NCBI GenBank assembly: GCA_036346405.1
Contig: CM070566.1
Coordinates: 14,565,533 to 14,629,532 of the forward strand
Source: Phyllostachys edulis
Lineage: Eukaryota; Streptophyta; Magnoliopsida; Poales; Poaceae
Direction: 5' to 3'
Length of the DNA stretch: 64,000 bases
The position numbers and the translations under genes are program-made. Below the pieces are notes generated by a model that did no database searches, had not been told where the DNA came from, and saw nothing but the letters and a program-made list of their open reading frames with translations. Of this stretch, positions 45,600 to 58,430 are shown one piece after another; position 1 is the first letter of the stretch; every line of letters starts with the position of its first letter.

Positions 45600-46430
45600 C
45601 GCAATTTCTTCAAAGAAAGACGATCGCACCATCCCATCGACTCGACCGGTAGGTTCCCCATCGCCGCTGAACCAACTATTAATAATTGCTCAAGTTAATC
45701 GGTCTTAGTGGATGGGGTAGTTCCTTGAATATATTATTTGTAGGAGCTTTAGAAGAAATACAGTCCCCATGTCAAAGGTGAAACCCGTGAAATATGCTTT
45801 TCATGGCATAGTTCCGGTTCTACCGCTAAACCGATAGGACAAGTTTCTTACCGTGACGCTTGGAAAACCTCGACAATTTCCGAACAGAGAAGATCCCGCT
45901 TGATGTAGTAAACTTCGAATCCAAGATACAACGGAATCCTCGGCCGACCAAAGATTAGCAAAATTCTTGATAGCCACGACATTACGGTTATCAAAGTTTG
46001 AAAATGCCGGGCCAAGGAGTCATCACACCGAGGAGATCGAAAATGGCTTACGATGCGATCGGAAATCCTTTGCATCGTTGATGAACTTCCACCGTGAGAG
46101 GTTAATCCGCTCCCATGCAGTCAAGCACTCGGCCAAAGATGACGCCCAAACCATCCGACTGCACCAAGGAGGTACTACTCGACAAAAACGCTTCCCGACA
46201 ATACAAGTCGTCACATGGGTCAGACAACCAGATCCAACCGCCGCAAGATTCTCGGGTCGGGCAAGACTCGACCCTAAATAGGAAGAGTCGCCGCTCCTTC
46301 CTCCGAGCAAATCAAGACGGTTTGCTTGGCAAGCGTCCGATATGCCCGAGTCCCCGAGGTGATCGAGCACGTGCTTGCTCTCCACCGATAAAAACCGATC
46401 AAGGTAAACTACGACGCTTTGCACCCGATC
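45600..46430 (+). pseudogene. Aspartic protease region of element B
   Basis: Fragmentary retropepsin. VLVDG at about 45700 is followed by shifted Ser-Leu-Asn-Ile text, then SKVKP-type text near 45770 and SNRTEKIP-like text near 45880. It is more disrupted than in B' (56857). Position and order match element A. Confidence 0.65.
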
Positions 46431-47290
46431 GAAGGAAGCAATCCAATGGAGATTGACAAGCTTCTCCAGTGTGATTTATTCGTGAAGTCGACCACCCACA
46501 AAGGGCTTGCTAATCCTGTAATGGTTAGGAAAATAATGGGAAATGGCTAATGTGTATCGACTTTACAGATCTTAATAAAGCTTGTCCGAAGGATGACTTT
46601 CCTTCCCCGCATTGATCAACTAGTAGACTCTACTGCGCGAAGTTACTAAGTTTTTTAGATGCGATTCGTGGTACCACCAGATTAGTATGTGTAAAGAAGA
46701 TGAGGAGAAAACTTCCTTCATCACCCCATATGGTACTTTATGTTATATTAAGATGCCATTTGGTCTCAAAATGTCGTGCAACTTTTCAAAGGTTGATGCA
46801 AAAACTTTAGTCCACAAATCGGTCGGAATCTAGAAGCTTATGTTGACGATCCGTCAGAAGACCACCAATGCCGCTACCACGTTCCTCGACTTACAAGAAA
46901 CCTTTAACAACTTGAGAAGACATAACCTCAAGTTAAATCCTAAAAGTGTGTGTTCGAGTTTCATTGAAAACCGCTGGTTTCTAGTTTCGCTAGAGGTATT
47001 GAAGCTAATCCAAAGAAAATTGCGCCATCGACTGATGCGCCCGACCACTTAAGAAGGAAGTCCAAAACTAATCGGTCAGATGGCGTTAAGTCGCTTCATA
47101 GCAAGATTAGGGAAAAAGGATTACCTTTCTTTAAACTTCTTCGAAGCATGGGAGTTTCGAGAGGACTAAAGAGGCAAACGATGCCTTTGAGGAACTCAAA
47201 AGTACCTTACAAGTACTCGGTTTTAGTTTCTCCGAGACCGGAGAAACATTGCTAATTTACGTGGCAAAGAACACCACGCATAGCTTAGCG
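46430..47290 (+). pseudogene. Reverse transcriptase of element B with intact YVDD
   Basis: RT landmarks are MCKEDEEKTSFITPYGT-type text near 46690, MPFGLK near 46752, and the catalytic Tyr-Val-Asp-Asp at 46839-46850. TFLDLQETFNNLRRHNLKLN follows (46874-46940), then FDAFEELK-type text near 47180. The catalytic motif is intact although the surrounding frame is not. Confidence 0.78.
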
Positions 47291-48060
47291 TGTAATCGTT
47301 GTAGAAAGGAATAATATCCAACCACTCACCTATTACGTAGTTTAAGTCTTATATGGACCAAAGGAAAGATACCCACAGTACAAAAGTTGCTCTATGGCCT
47401 CCTTATGTCTTCAAGGAAGCTAAGGCACTACTTTCAGCCCACAAAGTGGTCGTACTCTACCGGATACCCCTTGGTCAAGTCCTTGGAAACAGGAATCATC
47501 GTGATTTAATAGCCAAATGGGCGGTCGAGCTAGGGCGCTCGATTCCATTTTATTTCACTTAACAAGCAATAAAGTCCTGTGCAATAGCGTAATTCATTGC
47601 CGAATGGACAAACCTCGAACCCACCCAAGGACCCGAAAGTACTAACACCACGACGAGTGGACAATGTATTTTACGGTGCCTTGATGTTACAAGGATCGGG
47701 GTCGGAGTGGTCTTGATATCCCCATCGCGCGAACACATCAAGCACGCCATCCAAGAATTTTCCCGCCACCAATAATGTGGCGTAATATGAAGGTTTATCG
47801 GCAGACTCGAGAAAGTACTGCTCGCCGGATTCGCAGACATTAGTGAAAGGCGATTCTCAACTAGTAGCTTAATCAAGTGGGGAAAGAGTATCAATGCTCT
47901 AGTACCAAGATGTCATCTTATCTCGCGAAGTACTAAAACTTGAAAAGCACTTCTTCGGTTTTCAAATCCAACATATTCCTAGAAAGGAAAACTTTTTCGG
48001 CACTGGGCTTGGCACGGATGGCCTCCACGAGGTCGACCGCCCCGCCTCGAGTTTTTCTCG
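47290..48060 (+). pseudogene. Dual RNase H region of element B
   Basis: The first RNase H is represented by KEAKALLSAHKVVVLYRIPL (about 47407-47470) and a Asn-His-Arg-Asp-Leu-Ile-Ala-Lys-Trp segment near 47500. The second, archaeal-like RNase H has LMLQGS-type text near 47680. A shifted Thr-Asn-Asn-Val-Ala block follows near 47770, GDSQLV near 47850 and HIPRKEN-type text near 47975. The two-domain order is typical of Tat elements. Confidence 0.7.
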
Positions 48061-48269
48061 AGCAACTCAATTCACCCCGGTAGTTGAGCCTTCCGAGAAC
48101 ATACATGATTCTTTGCAAGTTGAACAAACTAATCAAGGGAACATGGATGCTCCACGTGTCGCTGACGGTTGGCGCCTGCCACGATCAAGGTAGAGATCGA
48201 TGACATCGATCTACAATTATCTTCAAAGATGACACAATTCCAGAAGATGATGTAGAGGCCGATCAGATA

Positions 48270-49393
48270 GCACTTAAAAAGCCAAATCATACACTCTAAT
48301 CGAAAGTACCTTGTATAAACGAGATCTCATGGAGTGTTGATGAGATGCATATCTCAAACGGATGGCATTAGATTGCTAACCAAATCCATGAAGGTGTCTG
48401 TGGAGCACACCATTCCTACGTAACCTCGGCTCAGTAAAGCCTTCGCAAGGCTATTATCGCCAACCGCCTTCATGATGCAAAAGAGCTTGTGATGAAGTGT
48501 ACAATGTCATTTATAGCCGATAAGTACACCACCAAAGACAAGCCTTACAAACAATTCCTCTTTCTTGGCCTTTTGCAACCTGGGATCGGACATTCTGGGA
48601 CCTTTCCTAAGAGCACCGGGCTTCAATTTTTTCGCCATGATTGACACGCTACAAAATGGATTGAAGCCGAGCCTACCGTTAAAATAACAACCGAGGCCGC
48701 TAAGAGATTTCTCCCAAAAATGTGATCACGCGACGGTGTACCCAACAGATCATCACGCATAATGGTTCCCGCCTCCAAAGAAATAATTCCAGAATTTCGC
48801 GATGAACTTGGTGTCAAAGTTCATTTTGCTTCGCACATCCGCAGAGCAACGGAGCGCTTGAGCGGCTAATGGTATCCTTATGCAGGGATCAAACGCCGAG
48901 TATTCACCGCTTAATCAAACGGTCAGCGCTTGGGTTAAAGAACTTCCCTCGTGTTATGGGTCGTTCGAACCACGACACTACCGTATGCGACCGTGAAACT
49001 CCATTCTTTTGGTTTATGGTGTCGGGCTATGCTTCCTCCGTAACTCAAAATTGGCTCGCCGAATCGATCGTTTTGACGAAAATGATCGTAATGAACGACG
49101 ACTCGACGACGCCGATTTCCTTGAAGAACGATTTAAACCAAGCCCTTGTACGATCGCAAGCCTACCAACAAGCCATGCGAAGGTACCATAGTCGTAAGGT
49201 GCCGCACTTTGTCAGAGGTGATCCGTTCTTAAAAATTCAGAGCCAAACAAATCGCAATAAACTTTCTCCTAAATGGGAAGGTCTCACACTGTGGTCAAGT
49301 AACCCGACTGTGTTCCGCACGATCGCTATGTCTGATGGGCAAATTTTGTCAAATTCTTGGAACATCGATCAATTGCGTAAGTTCTATGTTTAA
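48270..49393 (+). pseudogene. Integrase of element B
   Basis: The H2C2 zinc region lies near 48390-48510 and the core near 48620-48850 (MIDTLQNG-like, ITHNGSRLQ-like), broken by shifts. From 48869 a 174-codon open stretch gives the integrase C-terminus intact: MVSLCRDQTPSIHRLIKRSA, QALVRSQAYQQAMRRYHSRK and LSNSWNIDQLRKFYV, with the stop at 49391-49393. This fixes the end of pol in the A/B family. Confidence 0.8.
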
Positions 49394-50376
49394 TTTTCAT
49401 TCTTTCATTTCTTTCAATTTCAATTTCATTAAATTCATTAATTAATTAAGAAGTGCAACTTTGCTTATATATATACACCTACATTCTGGTTGTTTGTTAT
49501 TGTTAGTCTGGTCGGAGAAGACATTTTTCTCTCCGATATCCTTTTTAAGGATCTCTGATACTCTATGGTCCTAGTCGTGAGCATTTTTTCAAATGATTCC
49601 CACTACGACTACACTTTTTTTCAAAGAAAATGAGTAATCGTAGCGCCACACAACTAACTATCTCATGAATGATATGCTTACGATTCTCAAGATTATGCTT
49701 CATTATTTTAAGATTCTCGGTCTATTCTTGTCCTGCCATCGGCTCGACACGGAAAGCCTCCTAGTCGAAGTCTCTCCTTTTCAAGACGTGGTCCCGCCTA
49801 ATCGAAGGAGCTTCCTAGCGACGTTCTTTTTTCACGATCCTCGCTACTACGGATATGTAATTTGAACACGCTTTCAAGAAATGTGTCGATGCCTTCGTGT
49901 CTTAGCATTAGTTCCACCAGATTATGGGACAATAGATATAAACAAAGTTCACTTATAATTTGTTGCATACATATTTGCATTTCTTCTTATGTCAAGTTTG
50001 ACAAAGTCTTTTTCCCACCATATATAGTGTTTTTATGGGTATTTCCATTATGACAAACAAAGATCTATAACTAGTCGAAATCATACTGTCCCGACCACAT
50101 TTGATTTCCTAGTATCGCAACGATCGCTTTTGTCTTACATGTCCAAACATACCTTCAAAAACTCACATACATGGTTATGACCTCTTTTTATTCTCTTTTG
50201 GCTCACCGCTTGTACAAGAACGCTCTTCTACTATAAAGCATCGGGGGGCTAGGAAATGTACGAGAATTTTAAAAAAAGTCAAACAGATAAACAAAAGCTT
50301 TGTCAATGACATAAAAGGTAAGTTTTCATAGATATTCAAATATTTTTACACTTGCAGAACCTACTCTAAGGAGTAT
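49394..50376 (+). other. Non-coding 3' region of element B with short hairpins
   Basis: Counterpart of 8332-9292. TAGTCGT and ACGACTA form perfect 7-bp arms at about 49573-49612. The CCTAGTCGAAG/GAAGGAGCTTCCTAGCG repeat is at 49762-49820. No gene is supported. Confidence 0.62.
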
Positions 50377-53238
50377 TCCCACTTAACCATCGCTTGTTGG
50401 AGATTCGACCTCCATCTCCTCTACAACTATATCTCCGAGTGGCCCGAGTTCTTCCATGAACTTGGTCGCCTCATCAGTGGGCATTGAAGTCATCTTTAAC
50501 AGCTTGGAGATCTATGGAGGGGTCAAGCTTTCAGTTTTGCCAAAGCAAAACTAACTCCACTTGCAACGCCTGCTTTTAGGGCCCGCATAATTCGTCCGAG
50601 TAGTTTTGAGCGTAACTTTAAGATCCCTAGAAGTTGACCCAAATAGTTCATTTTCTATTGGATCTCCTAAGGAAGGCGGTGCTTGATCCTCGATCCCATA
50701 TCAAAGATCATCTTGTTCAAAGCATGAATCTTTTCATCAATATTTTGAGCAAGAGCCGCCTCTTATCTCGCTCAAATTTCGTAGTTTTTACTGCTCAAGA
50801 TTTGCGCTTGCTCGCAAAAACAAATCGCTTAATGAACACAAGCATAAATGAAGGAAAATCAAGCTTACGACATATTACCTTCATTTGTTTTGCTAAGTGT
50901 TTCATATTTGGTCGTTGCTTTCCGATCAATAGGTCTTTAGTTGAACTTGCTTCAAAGAAATGATCGGTTCTTAGCTTTTATTTCTTCTTCAAGAAAAGTT
51001 GTCTTGGCTTTTCACCACAACCTCCTCTTTTATTTTCTCCAGATCTATCGAATGCGATAAGGAGAATAATTATAGAGGAGCAAAGTATTGAAGAAGAAAC
51101 AAAAGTTCAAAAGGAAAAGTTCTTACTTTCCAACTCGAGTGCTTTTGCTCCAAGTCCTTAACTCATTGGGTCATCCTCCGATCACAAAGAAAGTTCTCGA
51201 CCAAATGCTACACAAATAGCGTTTCTTTCTTAAGTTTCTTATAAACTTTTTAAAGAAGAGCTATGAAGTCGGGTCGAGAATACTTACCCAATTGTTCGGT
51301 CATTATAACCGCAAAAATCAAATCGGTGCATCTTGAGCCGAGTATCCGATACTTTCGCCACGCCTCATCAAGCTCCTTATCCTCGATGAATCGGGACTAA
51401 AAGGAACTTGTTAGGTTGGGAAGGGTTATCGCCAGCGATCGAACTCGTTGAGACCTCTCGAGGCATCTACCTCCACGTAGGGGTTTCAATCACCAAAGGA
51501 TCCAACTCAACCGCTGTTCTTGTCACCGCCGGGGGCTTCTTCGACCACTATTCCTCAGAACTTTGTCCCGAGAAGTGCTCGTCCTGAACTTCCACAGTGC
51601 CAGTCCTCAGAAGAACTCCGGCCTGAAACGACCGAACACCGTAAGACCTATGCAAACCGAAGATGGGGAGTTCAAAGTATCAAATCATCAAGGAATTATT
51701 AGAGGTACATACTTATACGATCACTTTCATTTGTACATACCTTGTTAATCTCCGGATTTGACTCAAATGCGCAAGAGAGAAATGTGCCGCTTAGCCTTCC
51801 TTTCTTCTTCTCCAATCTTGCCGGCTCGACCAAGAAGGTTTGTTGAACCTCACATCCTCCAACAAGATGTCGGAAGTTATGTCCTCGACCCGCCCATCAA
51901 GGACCGCATTCCCGACTATCCGGCCTGAGGGAGTGGTTTCATCAATCTCCGTGATCGCTTGTTTCAAGAATAACCATAAGGTCGTGCACGACCACTCGAG
52001 TTCACAACCTCCGCAGCTACATTCTCAAGGGCCCTCGTGCTTATCCACCTAAATCAAAGAACAAATTTGATTGGGTGAAGAAATCCTTTATCTAAAAAAA
52101 ATTCGACATATATAATTCCGAGATGTTCTATTACCTCGAGGATTCATCTCCTTCAAGTGCCTCGTGGCACCACTTTGCCGAACTAAGGTGGGACGTTGAT
52201 CCTCACCAGATTGTATGATTCACAATCCGACCGATCGAAAAGTAGAGCACGATTGGAAATCTGGCTGGAATATATGTATACACATGGTAAAAGGAATTTT
52301 GATTAAATTACCTTAAGCCTTGCTAGCCTTCAATAGGAGTTACGGCTAAGATCTTGGGGCATTCACCTTTTCTTCAGCTCCCCGCAGCAGATCATCCCGA
52401 CTCGATCTCTAATTTCCTCAGGAAAGAGCTTTAATGTAAGAAAGAATAGACAGATTTTAAGGTAATACATTAATCAAATCAAAATACCGATCGAATTTAT
52501 CTCAAAGACTTACCACCTTCCGAGGTAGCTTCATCACGATCAAGGCACCAGAGCAGGAATGAGTCCGAGCTTCAATGGGCTAATCTCGACGAAAGGTGAA
52601 ATCCTTCACCACATGCCACGGTCGGCCTCGACCGAAGTCATAGATGGCATCCGCCCATCTTTTGACTATCCTCGCCTTCTTTACGGTTTCCTTCCACTTG
52701 GAGTTTTCACTTGCTCTAGTTCCGCCAAGTAGAGGTTATCGTCTTTCAGAATCGTCATGTAAAACCAAGATTTTTCCACGATTTACCACGAAGATTTCAA
52801 GCAGACATGAAGATGTACTCATCGCCTTCCCGCCATGAAGACGCAATGTGCATTCCCCAGAGTCATTTCGATTTCGCCGCAGATTTTCCCATCACCATGC
52901 GGTAGAAATAACTAAAGAGCTTCAAGTTCGGTTGTATTCCTGTGTATGCCTCGCACAAATATGCGAAAATACTAATATTTGCGATCGAATTTTAATAATT
53001 CACCAATTCCACCCGTAATGTTCAAGAACGCGAGGAGGAATTTGTGTACCAGAGTCTCAAATTTCACATTCGATGTAGGCAAGAAAACAGGATTTCGCCA
53101 TCTTCACGGCTCGAAAATGCTCTCCATCGCCGGTCTCCAATTAATCGATTCCTATCTCGGGAGCATTCCCATCTTCGCCAAAGCCTCAAGCTTTTTCTTG
53201 CCCAATTCAAGGCAACCACTTTGTAATCTGCCCGACAT
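50377..53238 (-). pseudogene. Antisense multi-exon gene of element B
   Basis: Counterpart of the antisense genes in A and C. The ATG at 53238 opens MSGRLQSGCLELGKKKLEAL, a cleaner start than in A. Exon 1 continues through the gypsy-type transposon domain (NLKLFSYFYRMVMG-type text near 52900) to a donor at 52514 (GGTG|GTAAGTC), identical in place to 11434 in A. Downstream exons parallel A (about 52420-52310, 52230-52130, 52040-51430, 51260-51110, 51050-50377). The conserved start and donors in a diverged copy support a real coding history. The function is unknown and frameshifts are present. Confidence 0.64.
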
Positions 53239-53592
53239 GGCTAAAATCCTCAAGAATGAGTAGCAAAAGTTGGAGACTTTGTGGTCGGAAGAACAGAAAA
53301 GACTCGAGGATTTCTTGGCAGAAGCTAAAGGATCGAAGGATTTTGGAAGCATAAAAATTCTAAGAGCCCAGCGAGAGAAGATTTTATAAACTTCCGATAC
53401 TTTCGAAGGATTCCCACAAAAGTCCAACTGACAAAAAGCTTCTTTTTGTTCAAACGGACAGAGGAACTCTTCGTTTCCCAAGGCAAGTTCTCAACTTTAA
53501 AGTGAACACGTATCACTTCAGATACCACTTACATTAAATGGGTTCGCCTGATACGATTTCATCGAAAAGGTATATACGCATCAGTACCATTT

Positions 53593-53607
53593 AAAGTTAG
53601 GGGCTAA
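53593..53607 (+). other. Polypurine tract of element B
   Basis: AAAGTTAGGGGCTAA immediately precedes the LTR start TGACGAGG at 53608. It is the cleanest PPT of this family in the window. Confidence 0.85.
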
Positions 53608-54293
53608 TGACGAGGATTAAAACCTCTATGTATTATTTTAAATGCATAGTAAAAGACCATACGTTCATGGTCGAAACCCTAAGACTAACGACTCCCGGTC
53701 GTTAGTATTCAGAGGTTACTTATCGGGTACCTCGGCCTGATGAGGCTTTGTGCCTAATCCTCACCGTGATAACCGCCAGAAATTATCGAATCGGTATTTT
53801 TATCGTATGATGAATGGAACACGGTTATAATGCTCCAAACCATGCGATGGTACAACCCCGAGACATCGACTATTAACCACCCTACTAAGCTTTTCACAAG
53901 CAATCGCAAGGAAGTTAGCACATTGCTAACTTCTTTACCGCTCCGACTACCGTAACGCTCACCGTGGACGCCTTTCTCCAGAGTAATCGCCATCTCTTCG
54001 GAAGTTATTTAAAGGTGAAGCACAGGAGAGACGGAGGCGACACACAAAACAAGGCCAAGGCAAAGATATGCACTGAAGCCTAAGCGGTGGAATTAGAAGC
54101 TAGATAATCACCTTAGACTCATATTCTAAGTCCGACGCCTTGCTACATTCCTCCATTCAAGTAATTCAGGTAGTACTTAGCCACATCTTGTAAATCCAGC
54201 TCATATCAATAAAGAGCTAACCCCATTCCATTCCAGATATTCCACGCCATTTTCTCGCTTATTTTCGTAAGATCGGCGATTCGATCGCCGACA
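53608..54293 (+). repeat. 3' LTR of element B (also 5' LTR of unit B')
   Basis: A 686-bp LTR, TGACGAGG...ATCGCCGACA, the same length as the one at 42490. It is followed two bases later by a PBS and another internal region, so the LTR is shared between units B and B'. Confidence 0.9.
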
Positions 54294-54295
54294 AA

Positions 54296-54313
54296 TGGGC
54301 GCCGTCCGTGGGG
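54296..54313 (+). other. Primer binding site of unit B'
   Basis: TGGGCGCCGTCCGTGGGG, the best preserved PBS of the family in this window. It is of the type described for RIRE2-like elements (tRNA-Arg primer, from family knowledge). Confidence 0.78.
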
Positions 54314-54399
54314 AAGAAGGCGAAGTTCTCAAGAAATTTTTTCGCCAAGAAAATCTCGCCTAAAAACTCGCAATCGCTCATGCGACTATGCCCGGGAGT

Positions 54400-56720
54400 T
54401 TGGGATGAGGAAAGCGGTTCGACGGCGGACTACGCCAACCTCGACATGGAAGGATGTATCCGCGCCATGGAAGAAAATGGTGTCATCCTCCTCATCCTCC
54501 TTCCGCCGCCTGCACGCCGCCGACGTTAGCGAGGTCGACGGATGGATGAAGATGCGCCGCCACTACCGTGGCGCAACCAGAGAACCGCCGCCCACCCGAT
54601 TCGAATGCTAGAGGATCTCTTCAAGCCCGGCCTTCGACCGCTAAACAGTGAAGAAATTTCAGCCCATCACCGGAAAACTCTATACCATTGATGAAATCAT
54701 GGTCGAAAGATACTCTCCTTCGCTTCGCAATTCCAGAGTCAACCGTCACCGTAATCGGTGTCGATGAAACCTCCACCGGTCGAGGCCATGCGGGATGATC
54801 ACACTCAAAGATAATGACGGCGGTTCGTCGGATCAGCCGAGAAGACCTCAGAAGTGCTCATCTCCGACCGATCTCCATCGTGGAAGATTACAGCGCAGGT
54901 TACCGACAAGCTCTCCATTAGTTATGATGGAAGCTCATCGGAAGATCAATGCCGGAAGCACGAGGTCAACGCGATCGGAGATGAAGATCAAGATGCCCTC
55001 GCGACGGTCCTACTCTCTACCACGCCATCACGTGTTGTTAGAGATGATCCGCCGCCAGCACCAACTTCCGGAGGCAACGGAACTAATCGACGCCAATCGC
55101 TTAACTCGCCGCATCGCCCCACCCAGAGGATCGACAGATCGAACAAACCGAAGGTCGTGGAGGGTTCAGACAGCGACACCTACGACCATCAAGATGAACC
55201 ACCCGAGACCTTCTCAGAATCGTACAAAACTTGCGCATTTATTCAAAACATGTTAATAATTCCGATCTCGCTTCTAGCAGAACGCCTAGTTTTGTACAAC
55301 TCAGAGGTCGTATCCAAATTCTCCAATGCACTATGCAATAACGGAAGCGCACGAGAACAGAGGGGTTCAAGAAGTCGACTAGGACTTCGGCCCCAACGCC
55401 TCCCTTAGTAGGGGACAAGACGGTCATACCAGAGAGCGAGCCGATACCAAGACCTCTCGACGATTCACCAAGGAGTCACGAGGAGAAGGCTATTTCAAGA
55501 GGGTACTCCCCATCGCTACGAGAAGAACCACCACCACTAGGACCTAACGATCTCCAACATCGCTTGAAGTGGTGAGGCGTGGACATCATATCAATGTCCA
55601 CGACCCGGATCAGACACCGGAGTTCCGATTGTTCCATCTTAGGGATCGGTCTCCGATCGACATAACCGTCACCTTCCTGTGAGAAGACGCCATGAATCAA
55701 TCACGGGTTGTCGAGCCTTCTCTCATGGGCTCCAAGGTATGCGTTGGCCTCAACCGGTTCCGACCCGCCAACTTGGACAAATTCAATGGAACTCAAAACC
55801 CATTGGAATTTCTCCAAATATATACCACCGCTATCGTATTGCCGGTGGCGATGAGAATGTAATGGCTAACTATTTACCCACCGCCCTCGAAGGGTCCGCC
55901 TTGGCCGTGGTTGTTAAACTTATCGGTCGGATCCATATATACTTGGGAACAACTCTCGTGATCTTTCGATTGCCAACTTCTGTGGTACGACGACCGCCTC
56001 GAAGGAGGACGATCTCCATAGAATCCGCAGGATCCGATGAGACTTTACGCCAATATATCAAGAGGTTCACCAGTTCAGAACTCTATACCCAAGTCGCAGA
56101 GTCCTCTCGTTATTCAAGCTTTTAAAACAGTCTAAGGAATCGGCGGTTTACTTGAGGACATAGCAATGAACCTCCAAGAACAACCGCTGAGCTTTTTGAT
56201 ATGGCGACAAATATGCCATCGCTAGTGAAGCAATCGAGTGGTGTGAAGCCATCGATCGAAAGACAAGATTCCCCAACGATGCCTCGACAAACGGAGAGAA
56301 AAGAACAAGAAGTCTCTCAAGAAGAAAAAGAACCGCAGACCGACGACAAAGAAGTCCTCGCTGCCTGCATAAGATTAGAAGGGCAAGAAGGACTATGCCG
56401 TTGAAGCAAAGCAAAAGTTCCGATCAAGGATTCCGCATTTAATAAGAAATGGTGTCCACTTCACCAAAGAAAGTGGCATGATCTCGCAAGCACTGCCGTG
56501 GTCTGGCGTAAGAAACTGGAGGATTATTATGCGTAAAGGACCATTTTCAAAGAATACAGGAACATGGAGAAACGAGCTCCAAAAAGGACAAGGATGGCGA
56601 CGAGGAGATGGAGTACCAGGATCCCCAACACATAGTCAACATGATTTTTGAAGGATCTTCTTCATACGAGTCCAGACGTCATCTCAAGGCCATGGAGCGG
56701 AGGTCAACCTCGTCGAATCT
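54400..56720 (+). pseudogene. Gag of unit B'
   Basis: This is the longest open gag linker of the three copies, 54854-55408 (184 codons), with SYDGSSSEDQCRKHEVNAIG and DEDQDALATVLLSTTPSRVV. The Gag core is at about 55770-56130 (a Phe-Asn-Gly-Thr-Gln-Asn-Pro block, GGDENVMANYLPTALEGSAL, and SAGSDETLRQYIKRFTSSEL). The basic tail is at 56240-56410. It is still interrupted between blocks. Confidence 0.78.
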
Positions 56721-56769
56721 CCAACTGTAATCAAGCACTCGAAGTTTCGGACCGCAATTTCTTCAAAGA

Positions 56770-57560
56770 AAGACGATCGCACCATCCCATCGACTCGACG
56801 GGTAGGTTCCCCATCGTTGAACCAACTATTAATAATTGTCAAGTTAATCGGTCTTAGTGGATGGGGGTAGTTCCTTGAATATATTATTTGTAGGAGCTTT
56901 AGAAGAAATACAGGTCCCCATGTCAAAGGTGAAACCTGTGAAATATGCTTTTCATGGCATAGTTCCGGGTTCTACCGCTAAACCGATAGGACAAGTTTCA
57001 CTAGGTGACGTTTGGAAAACCCGACAATTTCGAACAGAGAAGATCCCGCTTGATGTAGTAAACTTGAATCAAGATACAACGGAATCCTCGATTTCGACCA
57101 AAGATTAGCAAAATTTTGATAGCCACGCATTCGGTTATCAAAGTTTGAAAATGCCGGGCGAAGGAGTCATCACACCGAGGAGATCGAAAATGGCTTACGA
57201 TGCGATCGGAAATCCTTGCAATCGTTGATGAACTTCCGACCGCAGAGGTTAATCCGTCTCCCATGCAAAAGTCAAGCACTCGGCCAAAGATGACGCCCCA
57301 AACCATCCGACCGGATCAAGGAGGTACTACTCGACAAAAACGCTTCCCGACAGCGTCAAGTCGCCACATGGGTCAGACAACCAGATCCAACCGCCCGCAA
57401 GATTACGTCGGGCAAGACTCGACCCTAAATAGGAAGAGTCGCCGTCTCCTTCCTCGAGCAAATCAAGACGTGTTTGCTTGGCAAGCGTCCGATATGCCCG
57501 AGTCCCGGAGGTGATCGAGCAGGCTTGCTCTCCAAACCGATAAAAACCGATCAAGCGTAA
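56770..57560 (+). pseudogene. Aspartic protease region of unit B'
   Basis: An 83-codon open stretch (56857-57108) begins MDGGSSLNILFVGALEEIQV and continues PMSKVKPVKYAFHGIVPGST and AKPIGQVSLGDVW. It gives the best view of the D-G-G active site of this family. The stretch after 57110 drifts into a linker before RT. Confidence 0.78.
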
Positions 57561-57569
57561 ACTACGACG

Positions 57570-58430
57570 CTTTTGCGATCCGAAGGAAGCAATCCAATGG
57601 AGATTGACAAGCTTCTCCAGCGTGATTTATTCGTGAAGTCGACCACCCACAAAGGGCTTGCTAATCCCGTAATGGTTAGGAAAAATAATGGGAAATGGCG
57701 AATGTGTATCGACTTTTACAGATCTTAATAAAGCTTGTCCGAAGGATGACTTTCCTTCTTCCGCATTGATCAACTAGTAGACTCTACTTACGGGTGCGAG
57801 TTACTAAGTTTTTAGATGCGATTCGTGGTACCACCAGATTAGTATGTGTAAAGAAGATGAGGAGAAAACTTCCTTCATCACCCCATATGGTACTTATCGT
57901 TATATTAAGATGCCATTTGGTCTCAAAAATCTTCGGTGCAACTTTTCAAAGGTTGATGCAAAAACTTTTAGTCCACAAATCGGTCGGAATCTAGAAGCTT
58001 ATGTTGACGATCCGGTCGTAAAGACCACCAATGCGGCGACCACGTTCTCGACTTACAAGAAACCTTTAACAACTTGAGAAGACATAACCTCAAGTTAAAT
58101 CCGAAAAGTGTGTGTTCGAGTTTCTGCTGAAAACCGCTTGGTTTCCTAGTTTCGCTAGAGGTATTGAAGCTAATCCAAAGAAAAATTGCGGCCATCGACC
58201 GAGACGCGCCCCCGACCCACGAAGAAGGAAGTCCAAAACTAAGCTGGTCAGATGGCGTTAAAGTCGCTTTCATAGCAAGATTAGGGAAAAAGGATTACCT
58301 TTCTTTAAACTTCTTCGAAGCATGGGAGTTTCGAGTGGACTAAAGAGGCAAACGATGCCTTTGAGGAACTCAAAAAGTACCTTACAAGTACCACGGTTTT
58401 AGTTTCTCCGAGGCAGGGAGAAACATTGTT
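57570..58430 (+). pseudogene. Reverse transcriptase of unit B' with intact YVDD
   Basis: KWRMCIDF-type text near 57695, MCKEDEEKTSFITPYGTYRY (57844), IKMPFGLKN and FSPQIGRNLEAYVDDP in one 77-codon ORF (57844-58077). The Tyr-Val-Asp-Asp lies at 58000-58011. Downstream RRHNLKLNP and AFEELKKYL match A and B. This copy would need only a few corrections to read through, consistent with a young element or consensus errors. Confidence 0.82.
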